Under the pieces are notes generated by a model, which was given only the letters and a program-made list of their open reading frames with translations, ran no database searches and was not told the DNA's origin. A stretch of DNA of 64,000 nucleotides from Alginatibacterium sediminis. Its GTDB lineage: Bacteria; Pseudomonadota; Gammaproteobacteria; Enterobacterales; Celerinatantimonadaceae. The translations under genes and the position numbers were made by a program. The stretch spans positions 869,755-933,754 of the forward strand of contig NZ_RAQO01000004.1 in the NCBI RefSeq assembly GCF_003610775.1. The letters run 5' to 3'. Shown here in pieces: positions 37,203 to 47,434 of the stretch (the stretch's first letter is position 1; every line of letters starts with the position of its first letter).

Positions 37203-39815
37203 CTATTTAATGAGTTGTTCTAAACCATTGCTCACCTTCTCAAACAAATCTTTGCTTAAATCAGGAAGAGCAGCTAAACGTTGCAGCTGGGATTTGATCA
37301 ATGCTTTACGGTTATCATCAAAGTGTTTAACTTGAATCATAGGCGTGATCAAGCGGGCAGCAAGTTGTGGATTGCGACTGTTAAGGTCGATTAGCACCTG
37401 ACAAAGGTAAGCATACCCACTACCATCCTTAGCATGGAAATTACGTTGATTCCCCATAATGAAGGCCCCTATCACTGAACGAACTCGATTTGGATTTTCT
37501 AAACTAAATATAGGATGCTCACGCAATTTATCAACCCGCGCAATTGCACCAGTTGTACTAACGCGCGCTTGCATACTTAGCCACTTGTCCATCACCAATG
37601 GCTCGTTACACCAGCTATTTTCAAAGTCACTTAGAATCTTCTCAACTCCAGGCGCTTGGGCTGCGACCAGAGATTCCATGGCTGCAATTTTGTCATTCAT
37701 GCTGCTCGCGTCGTTATAGCATTGTATTACCCAACTTGGGTCAACATGCGCTAAATAAACTTGGCAGCGAGCAACTAAAGCGCGGCACGCGATGTCAGCG
37801 TGCGACAAGGTACCTTGGTCTTGGGACTGCATCTGTAGCGCTCGTTGTTTGAGTTGAGGCTGTAATTGCGTCGCTATCGTTGAAAGTAATTGATCGCGAA
37901 CACTTGCAACGGCTTCAACGTCCACTAATTCGAATAACTCATAGAATTCTTGTTCCGAGGGTACACTTAACACTAAGGCCACAAATTCCGGATTAAGGTC
38001 ATGGTTTTCTAGCACTTTAAGCAAGCCATTTAGCAAAGAGTCGGGCACCTGCGCCCGCTTGCCTTGTTGAATATCAGCAACCATCGATACGCAAGCCAAG
38101 TTGAACATTTGAGCGGCGGCGTCCCAACGCGAAAATTCATTGCTCGCGTTTTCTAGTATTAGTTGTAGAGCATCACTGCTTAGGTTTCGCTTAACCTTTA
38201 CTGGTGCTGAAAACTCAGTAAACAACACCGCGCAAGGCTTTTCATTAAGACCGGTGAAAGTCCAGGCTTGTTGTGCCTGGGTAAAGTCGAGTACTGGTCT
38301 TGATAGTGCTTTACCATCTATTTTAGCCACAATGGTTTTGCCTGCAGAATCGAGTAATTCAAAACCAACCGGAATATACAAAGGCTGCTTTGTATCTTGG
38401 TCTGCAGTAACAGGCGTAAGCTGACTCAAGGTTAACTGGTATTGCCCAAGACTAGCGTCGTAGCTTTCTTGAACACTTACCTCCGGTGTCCCACTTTGGC
38501 TATACCAACGTTTAAACAAGACTAAATCGACACCGGATGCGTCTTGCATCGCTTGTACGAAGTCATCGCAAGTTACCGCTTGACCATCAAAGCGCTCTAC
38601 ATATAACTTCATCCCTGCCTGAAACGCTTGCTCACCCAGTAAGGTGTGTAGCATGCGTATCACTTCAGAACCTTTTTCATACACTGTTAGTGTATAAAAG
38701 TTATTCATCTCAATCACTTTCTCGGGACGAATTGGATGGGCCATTGGACCGGCATCTTCAGCAAATTGATGACCACGAAGCGTACGTACGTTTTTAATCC
38801 GATTAACGCTGCGCGAGCCCAAATCTGAACTAAATTCTTGATCTCTAAATACGGTTAAGCCTTCTTTAAGAGAGAGCTGAAACCAATCTCGACAAGTAAT
38901 TCGATTTCCCGTCCAATTATGAAAATACTCATGCCCAATAACGGCTTCAATGCCTAAGAAATCTTCATCAACGGCAGTGTTTTTATTAGCCAACACATAC
39001 TTCGAATTAAAGACATTAAGTCCTTTATTTTCCATTGCTCCCATATTGAAAAAATCGACTGCAACAATCATGTAAATATCTAGATCGTACTCAAGTCCGA
39101 AGCGTTCTTCATCCCAACGCATAGACTCAATTAAAGACGTCATTGCGTGTTCACTGCGGTCAAAATTACCTTTATCGACGAATATTTGGAGCGCTACTTC
39201 ACGACCACTTCGCGTAGTGAAGCTGTCTTCTCGTACATCAAAATCACCTGCAACTAATGCAAACAGATAACTTGGCTTCGGGAAAGGGTCGTGCCATTTG
39301 GCCCAATGTTGTCCATCACCTAAGTCTCCAGAGGCAACTTTATTACCGTTACTGAGTAGATAAGGGAACTGGGATTTGTCCGCACGAACAGTTGTGGTAA
39401 ATACAGCTAGTACGTCTGGACGGTCTAGATAGTAAGTAATCCGACGAAATCCTTCGGCCTCGCACTGGGTACAATAAGCGCCATCAGAGACGTATAGGCC
39501 TTCCAAAGTCTTGTTGTTAAGCGGATCAATTTGCGTTGAAACTTCGAGTTCAAAATCAGCGGGGATATTAGTTAGCGTTAAACTGGTTTCATCGCAAACA
39601 TAATCGGTGTGAACTCGGCCATCAATCAAAACTGACAGCAATGTCATCTGCTCACCACTCAAAACTAAACTTTTGGAACTATCATCAAGACGGCTGATTT
39701 GAGTAGTTGCGACGACTTTGGTGGCCGTTTCGTTCAGACTGATATCTAACTCGATGGTTTTAATAGTGTGGCTCGGAGCTTGATAGTCCAAACGAAATTT
39801 TGCTAAAGCTGACAT
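37203..39815 (-). CDS. pepN: Aminopeptidase N (M1 family)
   Basis: 870 aa, cytoplasmic zinc aminopeptidase of E. coli PepN type. The exopeptidase motif is GAMENKGLNVFNSKYVLA. The zinc site is HEYFHNWTGNR followed by the glutamate in LKEGLTVFRDQEF. The C-terminal DUF3458-like domains are present (YDASLGQYQLTLSQ onwards). It works in the final steps of peptide turnover. An AGGGA ribosome binding site precedes the ATG. Confidence 0.96.
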   Translation of the reverse strand: MSALAKFRLDYQAPSHTIKTIELDISLNETATKVVATTQISRLDDSSKSLVLSGEQMTLLSVLIDGRVHTDYVCDETSLTLTNIPADFELEVSTQIDPLNNKTLEGLYVSDGAYCTQCEAEGFRRITYYLDRPDVLAVFTTTVRADKSQFPYLLSNGNKVASGDLGDGQHWAKWHDPFPKPSYLFALVAGDFDVREDSFTTRSGREVALQIFVDKGNFDRSEHAMTSLIESMRWDEERFGLEYDLDIYMIVAVDFFNMGAMENKGLNVFNSKYVLANKNTAVDEDFLGIEAVIGHEYFHNWTGNRITCRDWFQLSLKEGLTVFRDQEFSSDLGSRSVNRIKNVRTLRGHQFAEDAGPMAHPIRPEKVIEMNNFYTLTVYEKGSEVIRMLHTLLGEQAFQAGMKLYVERFDGQAVTCDDFVQAMQDASGVDLVLFKRWYSQSGTPEVSVQESYDASLGQYQLTLSQLTPVTADQDTKQPLYIPVGFELLDSAGKTIVAKIDGKALSRPVLDFTQAQQAWTFTGLNEKPCAVLFTEFSAPVKVKRNLSSDALQLILENASNEFSRWDAAAQMFNLACVSMVADIQQGKRAQVPDSLLNGLLKVLENHDLNPEFVALVLSVPSEQEFYELFELVDVEAVASVRDQLLSTIATQLQPQLKQRALQMQSQDQGTLSHADIACRALVARCQVYLAHVDPSWVIQCYNDASSMNDKIAAMESLVAAQAPGVEKILSDFENSWCNEPLVMDKWLSMQARVSTTGAIARVDKLREHPIFSLENPNRVRSVIGAFIMGNQRNFHAKDGSGYAYLCQVLIDLNSRNPQLAARLITPMIQVKHFDDNRKALIKSQLQRLAALPDLSKDLFEKVSNGLEQLIK

Positions 39816-39952
39816 ATAAATCCCTAATAAAGTAACGGCCGACTCGGATTTCAGTTCTACTGTAAAGAATCCGTTGATTAGAGTAGTCGGCTAATCCGGC
39901 GTCAACTATAAGCTATAATAACTGTAAAGTTAACGAATTCGCGTCTATCGAG

Positions 39953-41353
39953 CTATTGAACTTGCTGCAACTCAATTTGAGCTAGCAATTCAAGAAGCTG
40001 CTGCTGTTCCCATTGATAATGGGGATGCATTATTTTCCGACTGCGCACGGCTCGACTCTCTTGGGCGCTTAACACCGCCCCATTGCTAAGACTCACAAAC
40101 GGCACCCACTGGCGTTGTACATGGAGATAACCAGCTAAGTTACGAACACCATTAATATAGCCTGTTTTTGCAACGACCAATCCCTTTAAAGGCTCACTCT
40201 TTACGCTGCTTCGGTTGCGTAGCGTGCCACTTTCACCCGATACTGGCATGGTTTGTATTAACCACTGCAAATTCTTGCGGTCGCGAATAGTCTGCAGCAA
40301 TTGAAATACAAAATTAGCGCTCACGAGGTTCTCTCTAGACAGTCCGGAACCATCACGTAACTGCAGTCGACTCGCATTTAGACCTAAGTCTTCCATAATA
40401 CCGTTCACTGCACGCGTGCCAGTACTGAAGCTAGCAACGCCTTTTTTGTGCAAGCCAACTTGCACAAACAATGAGTCCGCTATTCGATTATCGGAATTAC
40501 GCAATACCAATGGCATTAGAGTTTTCAAGCTAGAACTTTGATGTTTAAATCGCCATTGTGCTTTGCCCATCTGGGTTTTGTTTGGCCAATTTAGAATATC
40601 AACCTTCTTTGGCCAGCTCATTTGCGAGTGCTTAAATCCGCGAACCAATTTTGACATAAACCAAGACTGAGGGTCATTAGTAGAAAAACTCAGGGGTATT
40701 TGTTCAACCGTGTTTTTGAGGCAACCGTCAAGACGAAAGTGGTTTGAACCGACCACGCTCAAATCCAAACTGCATAGCGCCGTACTTTTAACCGTCACTA
40801 CATTACTATCAAGTTTAAGCAACTCGGGGTCTGACACTGAACTGATTGCCGGCTGCCCTATCGCCCCAGGTTTAATATTACCGCGAATGCAATGTTCGCT
40901 TAAATTGAAAGCAGAAATAGGCGAAGCAAAACATTTACCTAGATCGTTCCAAACTTGACCTCCTCCGCGCTGATGCCCATTAAAGCTACTCACATCTAAC
41001 TCCAACACATCAAAGTCGCTTAAACCTTGATCGCGAGCGCTTTCAAACATCTGTAGTACATCTGACATTTTAAGCGTTGGGTCGCCGTTAAGTGCTAAGC
41101 GTGCGTTTAGACCGCCCTTGTCATTTTTGTATACATCTAAGCGAGTGACAAATCTAAAGTTTGGACCCAATACATGTGCAGCAGCAGTGGCGGTAATTAA
41201 CTTTTGAACACTCGCAGGCATCATCATGATGTCATCATTTATTTGTACAAATGGACTGCGAAAAGCCAATTGCGAGTTGGGTACACCAGCGGCTAGAGAA
41301 GAAGAACTTGTAAAAAAGGAAAACAGAAAAATTACTAACAGCAAAGCGCGCAT
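39953..41353 (-). CDS. dacB: D-alanyl-D-alanine carboxypeptidase/endopeptidase (PBP4, S13 family)
   Basis: A periplasmic peptidoglycan hydrolase of about 466 aa. Its signal peptide is RALLLVIFLFSFFTSSSSLA. The catalytic SxxK is SVQK (in MPASVQKLITATAA), SxN is SDN (in RNSDNRIADSLF), and the KTG box is AKTGYINGVRN. It cleaves D-Ala-D-Ala bonds and cross-links, as in E. coli DacB. The ATG at 41353 (GGGA upstream) begins directly with the signal peptide. A start 75 nt earlier would run through the deaD terminator. Confidence 0.93.
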   Translation of the reverse strand: MRALLLVIFLFSFFTSSSSLAAGVPNSQLAFRSPFVQINDDIMMMPASVQKLITATAAAHVLGPNFRFVTRLDVYKNDKGGLNARLALNGDPTLKMSDVLQMFESARDQGLSDFDVLELDVSSFNGHQRGGGQVWNDLGKCFASPISAFNLSEHCIRGNIKPGAIGQPAISSVSDPELLKLDSNVVTVKSTALCSLDLSVVGSNHFRLDGCLKNTVEQIPLSFSTNDPQSWFMSKLVRGFKHSQMSWPKKVDILNWPNKTQMGKAQWRFKHQSSSLKTLMPLVLRNSDNRIADSLFVQVGLHKKGVASFSTGTRAVNGIMEDLGLNASRLQLRDGSGLSRENLVSANFVFQLLQTIRDRKNLQWLIQTMPVSGESGTLRNRSSVKSEPLKGLVVAKTGYINGVRNLAGYLHVQRQWVPFVSLSNGAVLSAQESRAVRSRKIMHPHYQWEQQQLLELLAQIELQQVQ

Positions 41354-41414
41354 TGGGATCCCAGAAAAGATAATTATCGCACTAGCATAAACCGGAAAGG
41401 AAATTAACGATATG

Positions 41415-41439
41415 AAAAAGGGCCGCAATGCGACCCTTT
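41415..41439 (-). terminator. deaD terminator
   Basis: AAAGGG...CCCTTT with an inner CGC/GCG stem (one mismatch), followed on the minus strand by TTTTT. It lies 26 nt after the deaD stop and upstream of dacB. Confidence 0.8.
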
Positions 41440-41464
41440 AAAGTAATAAATATTGAGACAAGGT

Positions 41465-43237
41465 TTAGCTATCGAATTTAGTCATTCGCATTGGGCGCGA
41501 ACAAATAAAGCTGCGGTTCAAATGCTTCTGTACACCTTCAGGCATACCCACTGGCAATTCAACAGTTGAATAGTCATCAAACAGTTTTACATGTCCAATA
41601 TTCTGGCTGGAAATCTTTGCTTCATTAGCAATCGCACCAACAATATGTCGCGCTTGAATACCATGCTCGCGGCCAGCATCAATGCGGTAAACTTCCATTT
41701 CCATGTTTGGATCACGACGAGGAGCACGAGCTTCACCGCTATTTTCACGACGAGGACGACGCTCACCACCATCACGACCACCGCTTTCACGGCGCTGACG
41801 TCCACCTTCGAAACGACCACCGTCTCGACCACCATCACGGCCTCGACTTTGACGATCACGGCTTGGACGATCGCCTTGGCTAGATGAATTACCTGAACCT
41901 AAACGCTCTGGCGGATCATTTGGCATGATTAAAGGACGTTTGCTTTGGCCTTTCATCAACAACAAACTCGCAAGTTGAAACGCGTCCATTTCAAGATCGG
42001 CAGCTAGTTTCTCGCTAATAGTGCGGTAAACTGCTAAGTCATCACCTTGCGCCAATGTTTTAAGTTCTTCTTCAAAACGTTGAAGGCGCATGGCTTCAAT
42101 TTGCTCAGTAGTTGGCAACTCAAGCTTTTCAATTTTTTGTTTAGTTGCTCGCTCAATGGTATACAGCAAGCGCTGCTCACGACCACCAACAAACAATACC
42201 GCCTTACCAGAACGACCAGCACGACCAGTACGTCCTATACGGTGAACATAGGCTTCACTATCGTAAGGAATATCAAAGTTTACAACGAGGCCTATACGCT
42301 CAACATCTAAGCCTCGAGCAGCTACGTCAGTGGCGATAACGACATCAACACTACCCGACTTCAAACGCTCAATAGTACGTTCACGCATGGTTTGGTTCAT
42401 ATCACCATTCAATGCTGCGACTTTAAATCCACGTGCTTCTAGGCGTTCTGCAACTTCAGTCGTCGCTGTTTTGGTACGCGCGAACACGATAGTAGCGCTA
42501 CCTTCTTGCATTTCAAGCAAGCGAGCAAGAGCTTCCATTTTTCCAAGGCGTGTCACTTGCCAAAAATGTTGTGAAATATTGCTTACGGTTTGAGTCTTAG
42601 ACTCAATTTTTACTTCTTTCGGCGAGTTCATGTAACGCTTGGTCAGTTTCTGAATTTGCGCTGGCATAGTTGCCGAGAACAAAGCAGTTTGACGACTCGC
42701 AGGCGTGTCTTTCATGATGCGTTCTACATCATCAATAAAGCCCATACGTAACATTTCATCGGCTTCATCTAATACTAAAGATTTTAAGTTCTCAATCTTA
42801 AGCGTTCCGCGATCTAGGTGGTCAATAACTCGACCAGGAGTACCAACGATCACGTGGGCGCCACGTTTTAAAGCACGCAGCTGTTGTCCGTAATCTTGTC
42901 CGCCATAAATTGGCAAAACTTTTAGTCCAGCAATATTGCGACTAAAAGACTGAAGGGCTTCGGCAACTTGGTTTGCTAACTCGCGTGTTGGCGCTAAAAC
43001 CAACATCTGCGGATGATTGAGTTTTGGGTCAATACGTGCAATTAATGGCAGGCCGAATGCGGCAGTTTTGCCGGTACCTGTTTGCGCGATTCCAAGTACA
43101 TCATCGCCGTCCAGTAGCAATGGGATCGTCTTCTCTTGGATTGGAGACGGAGTTTCAAATCCAATATCTTGAATTGCTTTAAGTATCTCCGAAGGGAGAG
43201 AGAAATCTTCGAACCGTAGGCTATCTGGTTTGCTCAT
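41465..43237 (-). CDS. deaD: DEAD-box RNA helicase DeaD (CsdA)
   Basis: 590 aa. Q motif and Walker A AQTGTGKTAA, motif Ib TPGRVIDH, DEAD motif LVLDEADEMLRMGF, motif III SAT, and motif VI HRIGRTGRAGR. The C-terminus has an Arg/Gly/Asp-rich low-complexity linker (about 440-515) and then a DbpA-like RNA-binding domain (VYRIDAGREHGIQARHIVGA). It unwinds RNA in ribosome assembly and mRNA decay, mainly at low temperature. It is the first gene of its own unit, with its own promoter region. Confidence 0.95.
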   Translation of the reverse strand: MSKPDSLRFEDFSLPSEILKAIQDIGFETPSPIQEKTIPLLLDGDDVLGIAQTGTGKTAAFGLPLIARIDPKLNHPQMLVLAPTRELANQVAEALQSFSRNIAGLKVLPIYGGQDYGQQLRALKRGAHVIVGTPGRVIDHLDRGTLKIENLKSLVLDEADEMLRMGFIDDVERIMKDTPASRQTALFSATMPAQIQKLTKRYMNSPKEVKIESKTQTVSNISQHFWQVTRLGKMEALARLLEMQEGSATIVFARTKTATTEVAERLEARGFKVAALNGDMNQTMRERTIERLKSGSVDVVIATDVAARGLDVERIGLVVNFDIPYDSEAYVHRIGRTGRAGRSGKAVLFVGGREQRLLYTIERATKQKIEKLELPTTEQIEAMRLQRFEEELKTLAQGDDLAVYRTISEKLAADLEMDAFQLASLLLMKGQSKRPLIMPNDPPERLGSGNSSSQGDRPSRDRQSRGRDGGRDGGRFEGGRQRRESGGRDGGERRPRRENSGEARAPRRDPNMEMEVYRIDAGREHGIQARHIVGAIANEAKISSQNIGHVKLFDDYSTVELPVGMPEGVQKHLNRSFICSRPMRMTKFDS

Positions 43238-43270
43238 TAATTGTTCGCTATTTAGTCAAAAAGGGTGCGC

Positions 43271-43297
43271 ACTATACGACTTTTAATATCAAAAGTC
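43271..43297 (-). promoter_or_regulatory. Candidate deaD promoter with overlapping palindrome
   Basis: A minus-strand -10 TATAGT (43276-43271) lies 34 nt before deaD. Immediately upstream, GACTTTT (43278-43284) and AAAAGTC (43291-43297) form a perfect 7-bp inverted repeat over the spacer and -35 region, a typical repressor-site arrangement. The -35 match is weak. Inference. Confidence 0.45.
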
Positions 43298-43341
43298 TCT
43301 TAAAATTTTGTGATCTGGCGCATTTACTTTGAAATCAATTC

Positions 43342-43357
43342 TGTGACCTAGCTCACG
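43342..43357. promoter_or_regulatory. CRP-like site between the nap operon end and deaD
   Basis: TGTGACCTAGCTCACG matches TGTGA-N6-TCACA at 9 of 10 positions. The centre is about 85 nt upstream of the proposed deaD start of transcription. Could act on deaD; consensus match only. Confidence 0.45.
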
Positions 43358-43387
43358 TGTCCACTAAGCCACAAAATTGAACGGTTT

Positions 43388-43525
43388 TTAACCGGTTTTT
43401 TTATCTTTACCCATGCTCAAAATCCACAGTGAAACTACGGTAACACCTAAATATCCGAACACTAAGATTGCTGGCATGGCGGCATATCCAAGCACATGCC
43501 AAATTATTGATTCTAAACTGCTCAT
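43388..43525 (-). CDS. Small single-helix membrane protein of the TIGR02808 type
   Basis: 45 aa starting MSSLESIIWHVLGYAAMPAI. One membrane helix (about 10-36) is followed by a basic tail SMGKDKKTG. This matches the small TIGR02808-like proteins found beside periplasmic nitrate reductase genes in Vibrio and Photobacterium. It lies 13 nt after napC on the same strand, with AGAGGG upstream of the ATG, so it is the last gene of the nap operon. Its function is unknown; a role in anchoring or assembling NapC is conceivable. A weak hairpin (CGGTTAAAAACCG) overlaps its stop. Confidence 0.85.
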   Translation of the reverse strand: MSSLESIIWHVLGYAAMPAILVFGYLGVTVVSLWILSMGKDKKTG

Positions 43526-43538
43526 ACATTGCCCTCTG

Positions 43539-44117
43539 CTATTGCCAGCCTTCGATGCCACTCATATCAGGAAGCTGGTGAGCAATCCCTTTATGACAAT
43601 CAACACAAGTTTTTTCACCATCTGCCAACGCAGTTGAGTGCTGTGCCTGACTGCGGCTCCGTTGTACCGTGAAGTCCATATACTCAAACTCGTGACAATT
43701 TCGACACTCCTGAGAGTTATTGTTTTTGAGTCTGTCCCATTCCCGAGCAGCTAAATGACCACGCCTAGCTTCAAATTTAGCAGGCGTATCAATAGTACCG
43801 ATTAGATGGGCAAAGACTTCTTTACTTGCTTGTACTTTACGAATTAGCTTATCTGTCCAATCATGGGGCACGTGGCAATCAGAACAGATTGCGCGAACAC
43901 CAGAACGGTTGCTGTAGTGAATCGTAGACTGAATTTCTTCAACAATAGGGGCATGACAACCGGAACAGAACTCTTCTGTATTGGTCGCCTCCATACCCAT
44001 GTTGAAAGCACCCCAGAACATAATCCCGCCGACAAAGCCAAGCGCCAAGACAAAACCTACACCGGCTTTACTGGGCGTACTTAGGCGTTGCCAAAAGCGT
44101 TTTAGAAAATTAAACAT
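43539..44117 (-). CDS. napC: NapC, membrane-anchored tetraheme c-type cytochrome
   Basis: 192 aa of the NapC/NirT family. An N-terminal membrane anchor (about 18-38) is followed by four CXXCH heme sites: CSGCH, CSDCH, CRNCH and CVDCH. It oxidises quinol and passes electrons to NapAB in the periplasm. The heme spacing is that of the NapC subgroup. It lies 23 nt after napB and 13 nt before the 45-aa gene. Confidence 0.95.
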   Translation of the reverse strand: MFNFLKRFWQRLSTPSKAGVGFVLALGFVGGIMFWGAFNMGMEATNTEEFCSGCHAPIVEEIQSTIHYSNRSGVRAICSDCHVPHDWTDKLIRKVQASKEVFAHLIGTIDTPAKFEARRGHLAAREWDRLKNNNSQECRNCHEFEYMDFTVQRSRSQAQHSTALADGEKTCVDCHKGIAHQLPDMSGIEGWQ

Positions 44118-44140
44118 ATACCTCTCCTAGCTCGGCGCGA

Positions 44141-44605
44141 TTACTGCAAAGACTCAACTTTCTCGAAGTCATTCTCAACTAAGGGATCAGCATCTACTTG
44201 CGGAACATGGCACTGTAGGCAAAAATAACGACGCGGTGATACATCAGCTAAGGCTAAGCCTTCGCGTGATTCGAAGTGTGTCACACTGATTCGTGGCGCG
44301 CCGCTATCACGAGCATTTTTGAAGCTATGGCAAGACAAGCACTTATTAACCTTGCTATCGACTTCATAATTGCGCACCTGATGTGGAATCAATGGTGGCT
44401 GAAATACAAACTGAGGTTCATAAGGCTTTCGATCTGCTTGGTGATTTTTCATCATTGCAGGGTCGGAAACTTCATAGAGCTCGGTACTTCCGCGAAGGGA
44501 CTCTACTCCCCCGTTGCTATAGCCAGTCATTTCGTCATCAGCGTAGGTTTGGCTTACCAAAGCAGTCGCCAAAATGAAAATGCAGGACTTTATTATATTT
44601 TTCAT
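44141..44605 (-). CDS. napB: NapB, diheme cytochrome c subunit of periplasmic nitrate reductase
   Basis: 154 aa with a signal peptide (MKNIIKSCIFILATALVSQT, cleaved near YADD) and two heme sites, CLSCHS and CLQCHV. The histidine ligands expected in NapB lie in the preceding segment (e.g. PPLIPHQV and ISVTHFESRE). It transfers electrons from NapC to NapA. The ATG at 44605 with AGGAG upstream is chosen; an upstream start would add 27 basic residues before the signal peptide and overlap napA. Confidence 0.94.
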   Translation of the reverse strand: MKNIIKSCIFILATALVSQTYADDEMTGYSNGGVESLRGSTELYEVSDPAMMKNHQADRKPYEPQFVFQPPLIPHQVRNYEVDSKVNKCLSCHSFKNARDSGAPRISVTHFESREGLALADVSPRRYFCLQCHVPQVDADPLVENDFEKVESLQ

Positions 44606-44615
44606 GGCAATGCTC

Positions 44616-47105
44616 CTATACCTTAACCATTTTGACAGCACACTTTTTATAATCCGTTTCTTTTGAAAGCGGATCCGTTGCATCAAGTGTTAGACGGTTA
44701 ACCAGTTGTTTAGCATCAAAGAACGGCATAAAGACCAATCCCTTTGGTGGTCGATTTCGACCGCGAGTCTCAACCCGTGTTTTTATTTCACCACGGCGCG
44801 AGCTCAGAAGAACTTCGTCTCCGCGGCGCAGACCACGTGATTTCGCGTCATCGGGGTGAATAAACACAACCGCATCTGGAAATGCGCGATACAGTTCAGG
44901 TACACGTCTAGTCATGGTTCCAGTATGCCAATGCTCAAGCACGCGACCAGTGCTTAACCACAAGTCGTACTCTTCATCTGGCTCTTCTGCAGCTGGCTCA
45001 TAAGGTGACGCAATAATAAAGGCTTTACCATCAGGTTTACCGTAGAAGTCAAAGTCACTGCCTGGTTTAGCATAGGGATCTGAGCCTTCTTTAAAACGCC
45101 ATTTCGTTTCTTTGCCGTCAACTACCGGCCAACGTAAACCGCGAACTTCGTGATAAACGTCAAAGTCTGCCAAATCGTGCGCTTTGCCACGACCAAACTC
45201 GGCGTACTCTTCAAACAAACCTTTTTGAATGTAGAAGCCAAAGTCTTTCGCTTCATCATTGAGGTCATGTTTAATTTGGTCATTGCTGTAGCTGTCGACC
45301 TTGCCGTTTGCGAACAAGACATCAAATAACGTTTTTCCGCGATGCTCTGGCATTTTAGCGAGTAAGTCTTCAGGCCACACTTCTTCAATGGCAAAGCGTT
45401 TCGAAAACTCAACTAACTGCCAAAGGTCAGATTTTGCTTCGCCAGGGGCTTTAACTTGTTGATGCCAAAACTGTGTACGACGTTCTGCATTACCATAAGC
45501 ACCCTCTTTCTCAACCCACATTGCTGTTGGCAATATCAAGTCAGCAGCTTGCGCTGTAACTGTTGGATAAGGGTCTGAAACCACGATGAAGTTTTTAGGG
45601 TTGCGGTAACCAGGTAAACCTTCTTCGTTCATGTTTGGCGCAGCTTGCATGTTGTTGTTACACATAACCCAATACGCGTTTAGCTCACCGTCTTTTAACT
45701 TACGGTTTTGCAATACAGCATGGAAGCCAGGTTTTGGTGGAATGGTCCCTTCAGGAATGTTCCATTTGTCTTCAGCAAAGGCACGGTGTTTTGGATTAGC
45801 AACAACCATGTCTGCAGGCAAACGGTGTGAGAACGTCCCCACTTCACGCGCAGTACCGCAAGCTGAAGGTTGTCCTGTAAGCGAGAAAGGACTATTGCCC
45901 GGCTCTGAAATTTTACCGGTAAGTAGGTGGATGTTATAAACCGAATTATTAGCCCAAACACCACGAGTATGTTGGTTAAAGCCCATGGTCCAAAACGAGG
46001 TTACTTTGATGTTTGGATCGGCATAGGTTTGTGCCAAAGCTTCAAGTTTTTCAGGTTCAACACCTGACAGCTCCGCAACTTTATCCAAAGAATAGTCCGC
46101 TAAAAACTCACGATACTCTTCGAAGGTCATATCGGTCATTTTACCGCTATTTGGATTTGCTGCTTTAGCTTGTGTTGGGTGTTCGTCACGCAGACCATAG
46201 CCAATATCGGTTGTAGCGCGTTTGAAGTGAGTATGCTTGCTGACAAAGTCTTCATTGACCATGTCGTTTTCGATAATGTAATGGGCAATATAATTAAGAA
46301 TGGCTAAATCGGTTTGTGGGGTAAATACCATACCGTTATCAGCCAGCTCAAAACTACGATGTTTAAACGTAGAAAGCACATGCACTTTTACATTAGGAGC
46401 ACTTAGGCGGCGATCAGTGAGGCGAGACCATAGCACAGGGTGCATCTCGGCCATGTTTGAGCCCCAAAGTACAAACGCATCAGCGGCTTCTAAGTCATCA
46501 TAGCAGCCCATAGGCTCATCAATACCAAAGGTACGCATGAATCCACCAACAGCTGACGCCATACAGTGACGGGCATTTGGATCAAGGTTGTTGCTACGGA
46601 ATCCAGCTTTTAACAGTTTTGCAGCAGCATAACCTTCCCAAACTGTCCATTGCCCCGAACCAAACATACCTACAGACGTTGGTCCTTTATCCTTTAATGC
46701 GTCTTTAAACTTTTCAGCCATGACATCAAAAGCTTGATCCCACGACACTTCGGCGAACTCACCATTTTTATCATATTGACCATCGGTCATACGAAGCAAA
46801 GGCATGGTTAGACGGTCTTTACCGTACATAATTTTAGATAGGAAATAACCTTTAATACAGTTTAGGCCTTTGTTAACCGGCGACTCGGGGTCACCTTGGG
46901 TGGCAACAACTTTACCTTTTTGAGTCCCTACTAAAATGCTACAACCGGTCCCGCAGAAGCGGCAAGCTGCTTTATCCCAATTTACTTTGTTCTGCTCACT
47001 ACTTGTGATCAGGTTGGTTGCACTGGCTGGAAGGGTGATTCCTGCCACCGAAGCAGCCGCTGCAACAGCGTTGGCCTTCATAAACTTTCGGCGAGTCCAA
47101 TTCAT
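44616..47105 (-). CDS. napA: NapA, catalytic subunit of periplasmic nitrate reductase
   Basis: 829 aa, a molybdoenzyme with Mo-bis-MGD and one 4Fe-4S cluster. The Tat signal is [20 protein letters not shown]. The cluster cysteines are C48, C51, C55 and C83 (CRFCGTGC...GLNC). The molybdenum ligand cysteine lies in [13 protein letters not shown] (about residue 180). It reduces nitrate to nitrite in the periplasm. Ten nt separate it from napB. It depends on molybdenum-cofactor supply, which fits the adjacent moaA. Confidence 0.97.
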   Translation of the reverse strand: MNWTRRKFMKANAVAAAASVAGITLPASATNLITSSEQNKVNWDKAACRFCGTGCSILVGTQKGKVVATQGDPESPVNKGLNCIKGYFLSKIMYGKDRLTMPLLRMTDGQYDKNGEFAEVSWDQAFDVMAEKFKDALKDKGPTSVGMFGSGQWTVWEGYAAAKLLKAGFRSNNLDPNARHCMASAVGGFMRTFGIDEPMGCYDDLEAADAFVLWGSNMAEMHPVLWSRLTDRRLSAPNVKVHVLSTFKHRSFELADNGMVFTPQTDLAILNYIAHYIIENDMVNEDFVSKHTHFKRATTDIGYGLRDEHPTQAKAANPNSGKMTDMTFEEYREFLADYSLDKVAELSGVEPEKLEALAQTYADPNIKVTSFWTMGFNQHTRGVWANNSVYNIHLLTGKISEPGNSPFSLTGQPSACGTAREVGTFSHRLPADMVVANPKHRAFAEDKWNIPEGTIPPKPGFHAVLQNRKLKDGELNAYWVMCNNNMQAAPNMNEEGLPGYRNPKNFIVVSDPYPTVTAQAADLILPTAMWVEKEGAYGNAERRTQFWHQQVKAPGEAKSDLWQLVEFSKRFAIEEVWPEDLLAKMPEHRGKTLFDVLFANGKVDSYSNDQIKHDLNDEAKDFGFYIQKGLFEEYAEFGRGKAHDLADFDVYHEVRGLRWPVVDGKETKWRFKEGSDPYAKPGSDFDFYGKPDGKAFIIASPYEPAAEEPDEEYDLWLSTGRVLEHWHTGTMTRRVPELYRAFPDAVVFIHPDDAKSRGLRRGDEVLLSSRRGEIKTRVETRGRNRPPKGLVFMPFFDAKQLVNRLTLDATDPLSKETDYKKCAVKMVKV

Positions 47106-47161
47106 GGTCGATCCTCTATATGTGTTCCCGGTCGCATTGCTACCCAGGTTTAACTTTTAAC

Positions 47162-47434
47162 TTAAGTCTCAGCGTTTTCTTGATTTTCTGTTTCGTTGTC
47201 GTACTGGTGATATACCAAATTACAGCTTATAACAGTGTCAATCTTGGCAATGTGCTCAAGGGTTTCTACGACCCCTCTTCGGCCATGACCTTCAATTGAA
47301 ATCACAATTTTTCCTTCGGGGTTAAAGCCATGGACTTCCGCCCCTTCGTATTCTGAGATGGCTGAAATTGTTTGCTTTATTTTGTCCACAGCACAGTAAA
47401 TTACGGCACTACTTACATGGTAATCTTCAGTCAT
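47162..47434 (-). CDS. napD: NapD, NapA signal-peptide chaperone
   Basis: About 90 aa of the NapD family: MTEDYHVSSAVIYCAVDKIK and AEVHGFNPEGKIVISIEGHG. It binds the NapA Tat signal and holds back export until the cofactor is inserted. The ATG at 47434 overlaps the napF stop by 4 nt (ATGA) and has AAGG upstream, so the longer frame starting at 47500 is rejected. Confidence 0.92.
   Translation of the reverse strand: MTEDYHVSSAVIYCAVDKIKQTISAISEYEGAEVHGFNPEGKIVISIEGHGRRGVVETLEHIAKIDTVISCNLVYHQYDNETENQENAET

Noticed and set aside
41354-41428. N-terminal extension of dacB
   Set aside because: It would run through the deaD terminator and place 25 residues before the signal peptide; the ATG at 41353 is better supported.
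41591-41887. Antisense frame over the deaD Arg/Gly-rich region, Thr-rich
   Set aside because: The threonine repeats are the reverse complement of the deaD low-complexity linker; not an independent gene.
44606-44686. N-terminal extension of napB
   Set aside because: It overlaps napA and adds basic residues before a normal signal peptide; AGGAG precedes the ATG at 44605.
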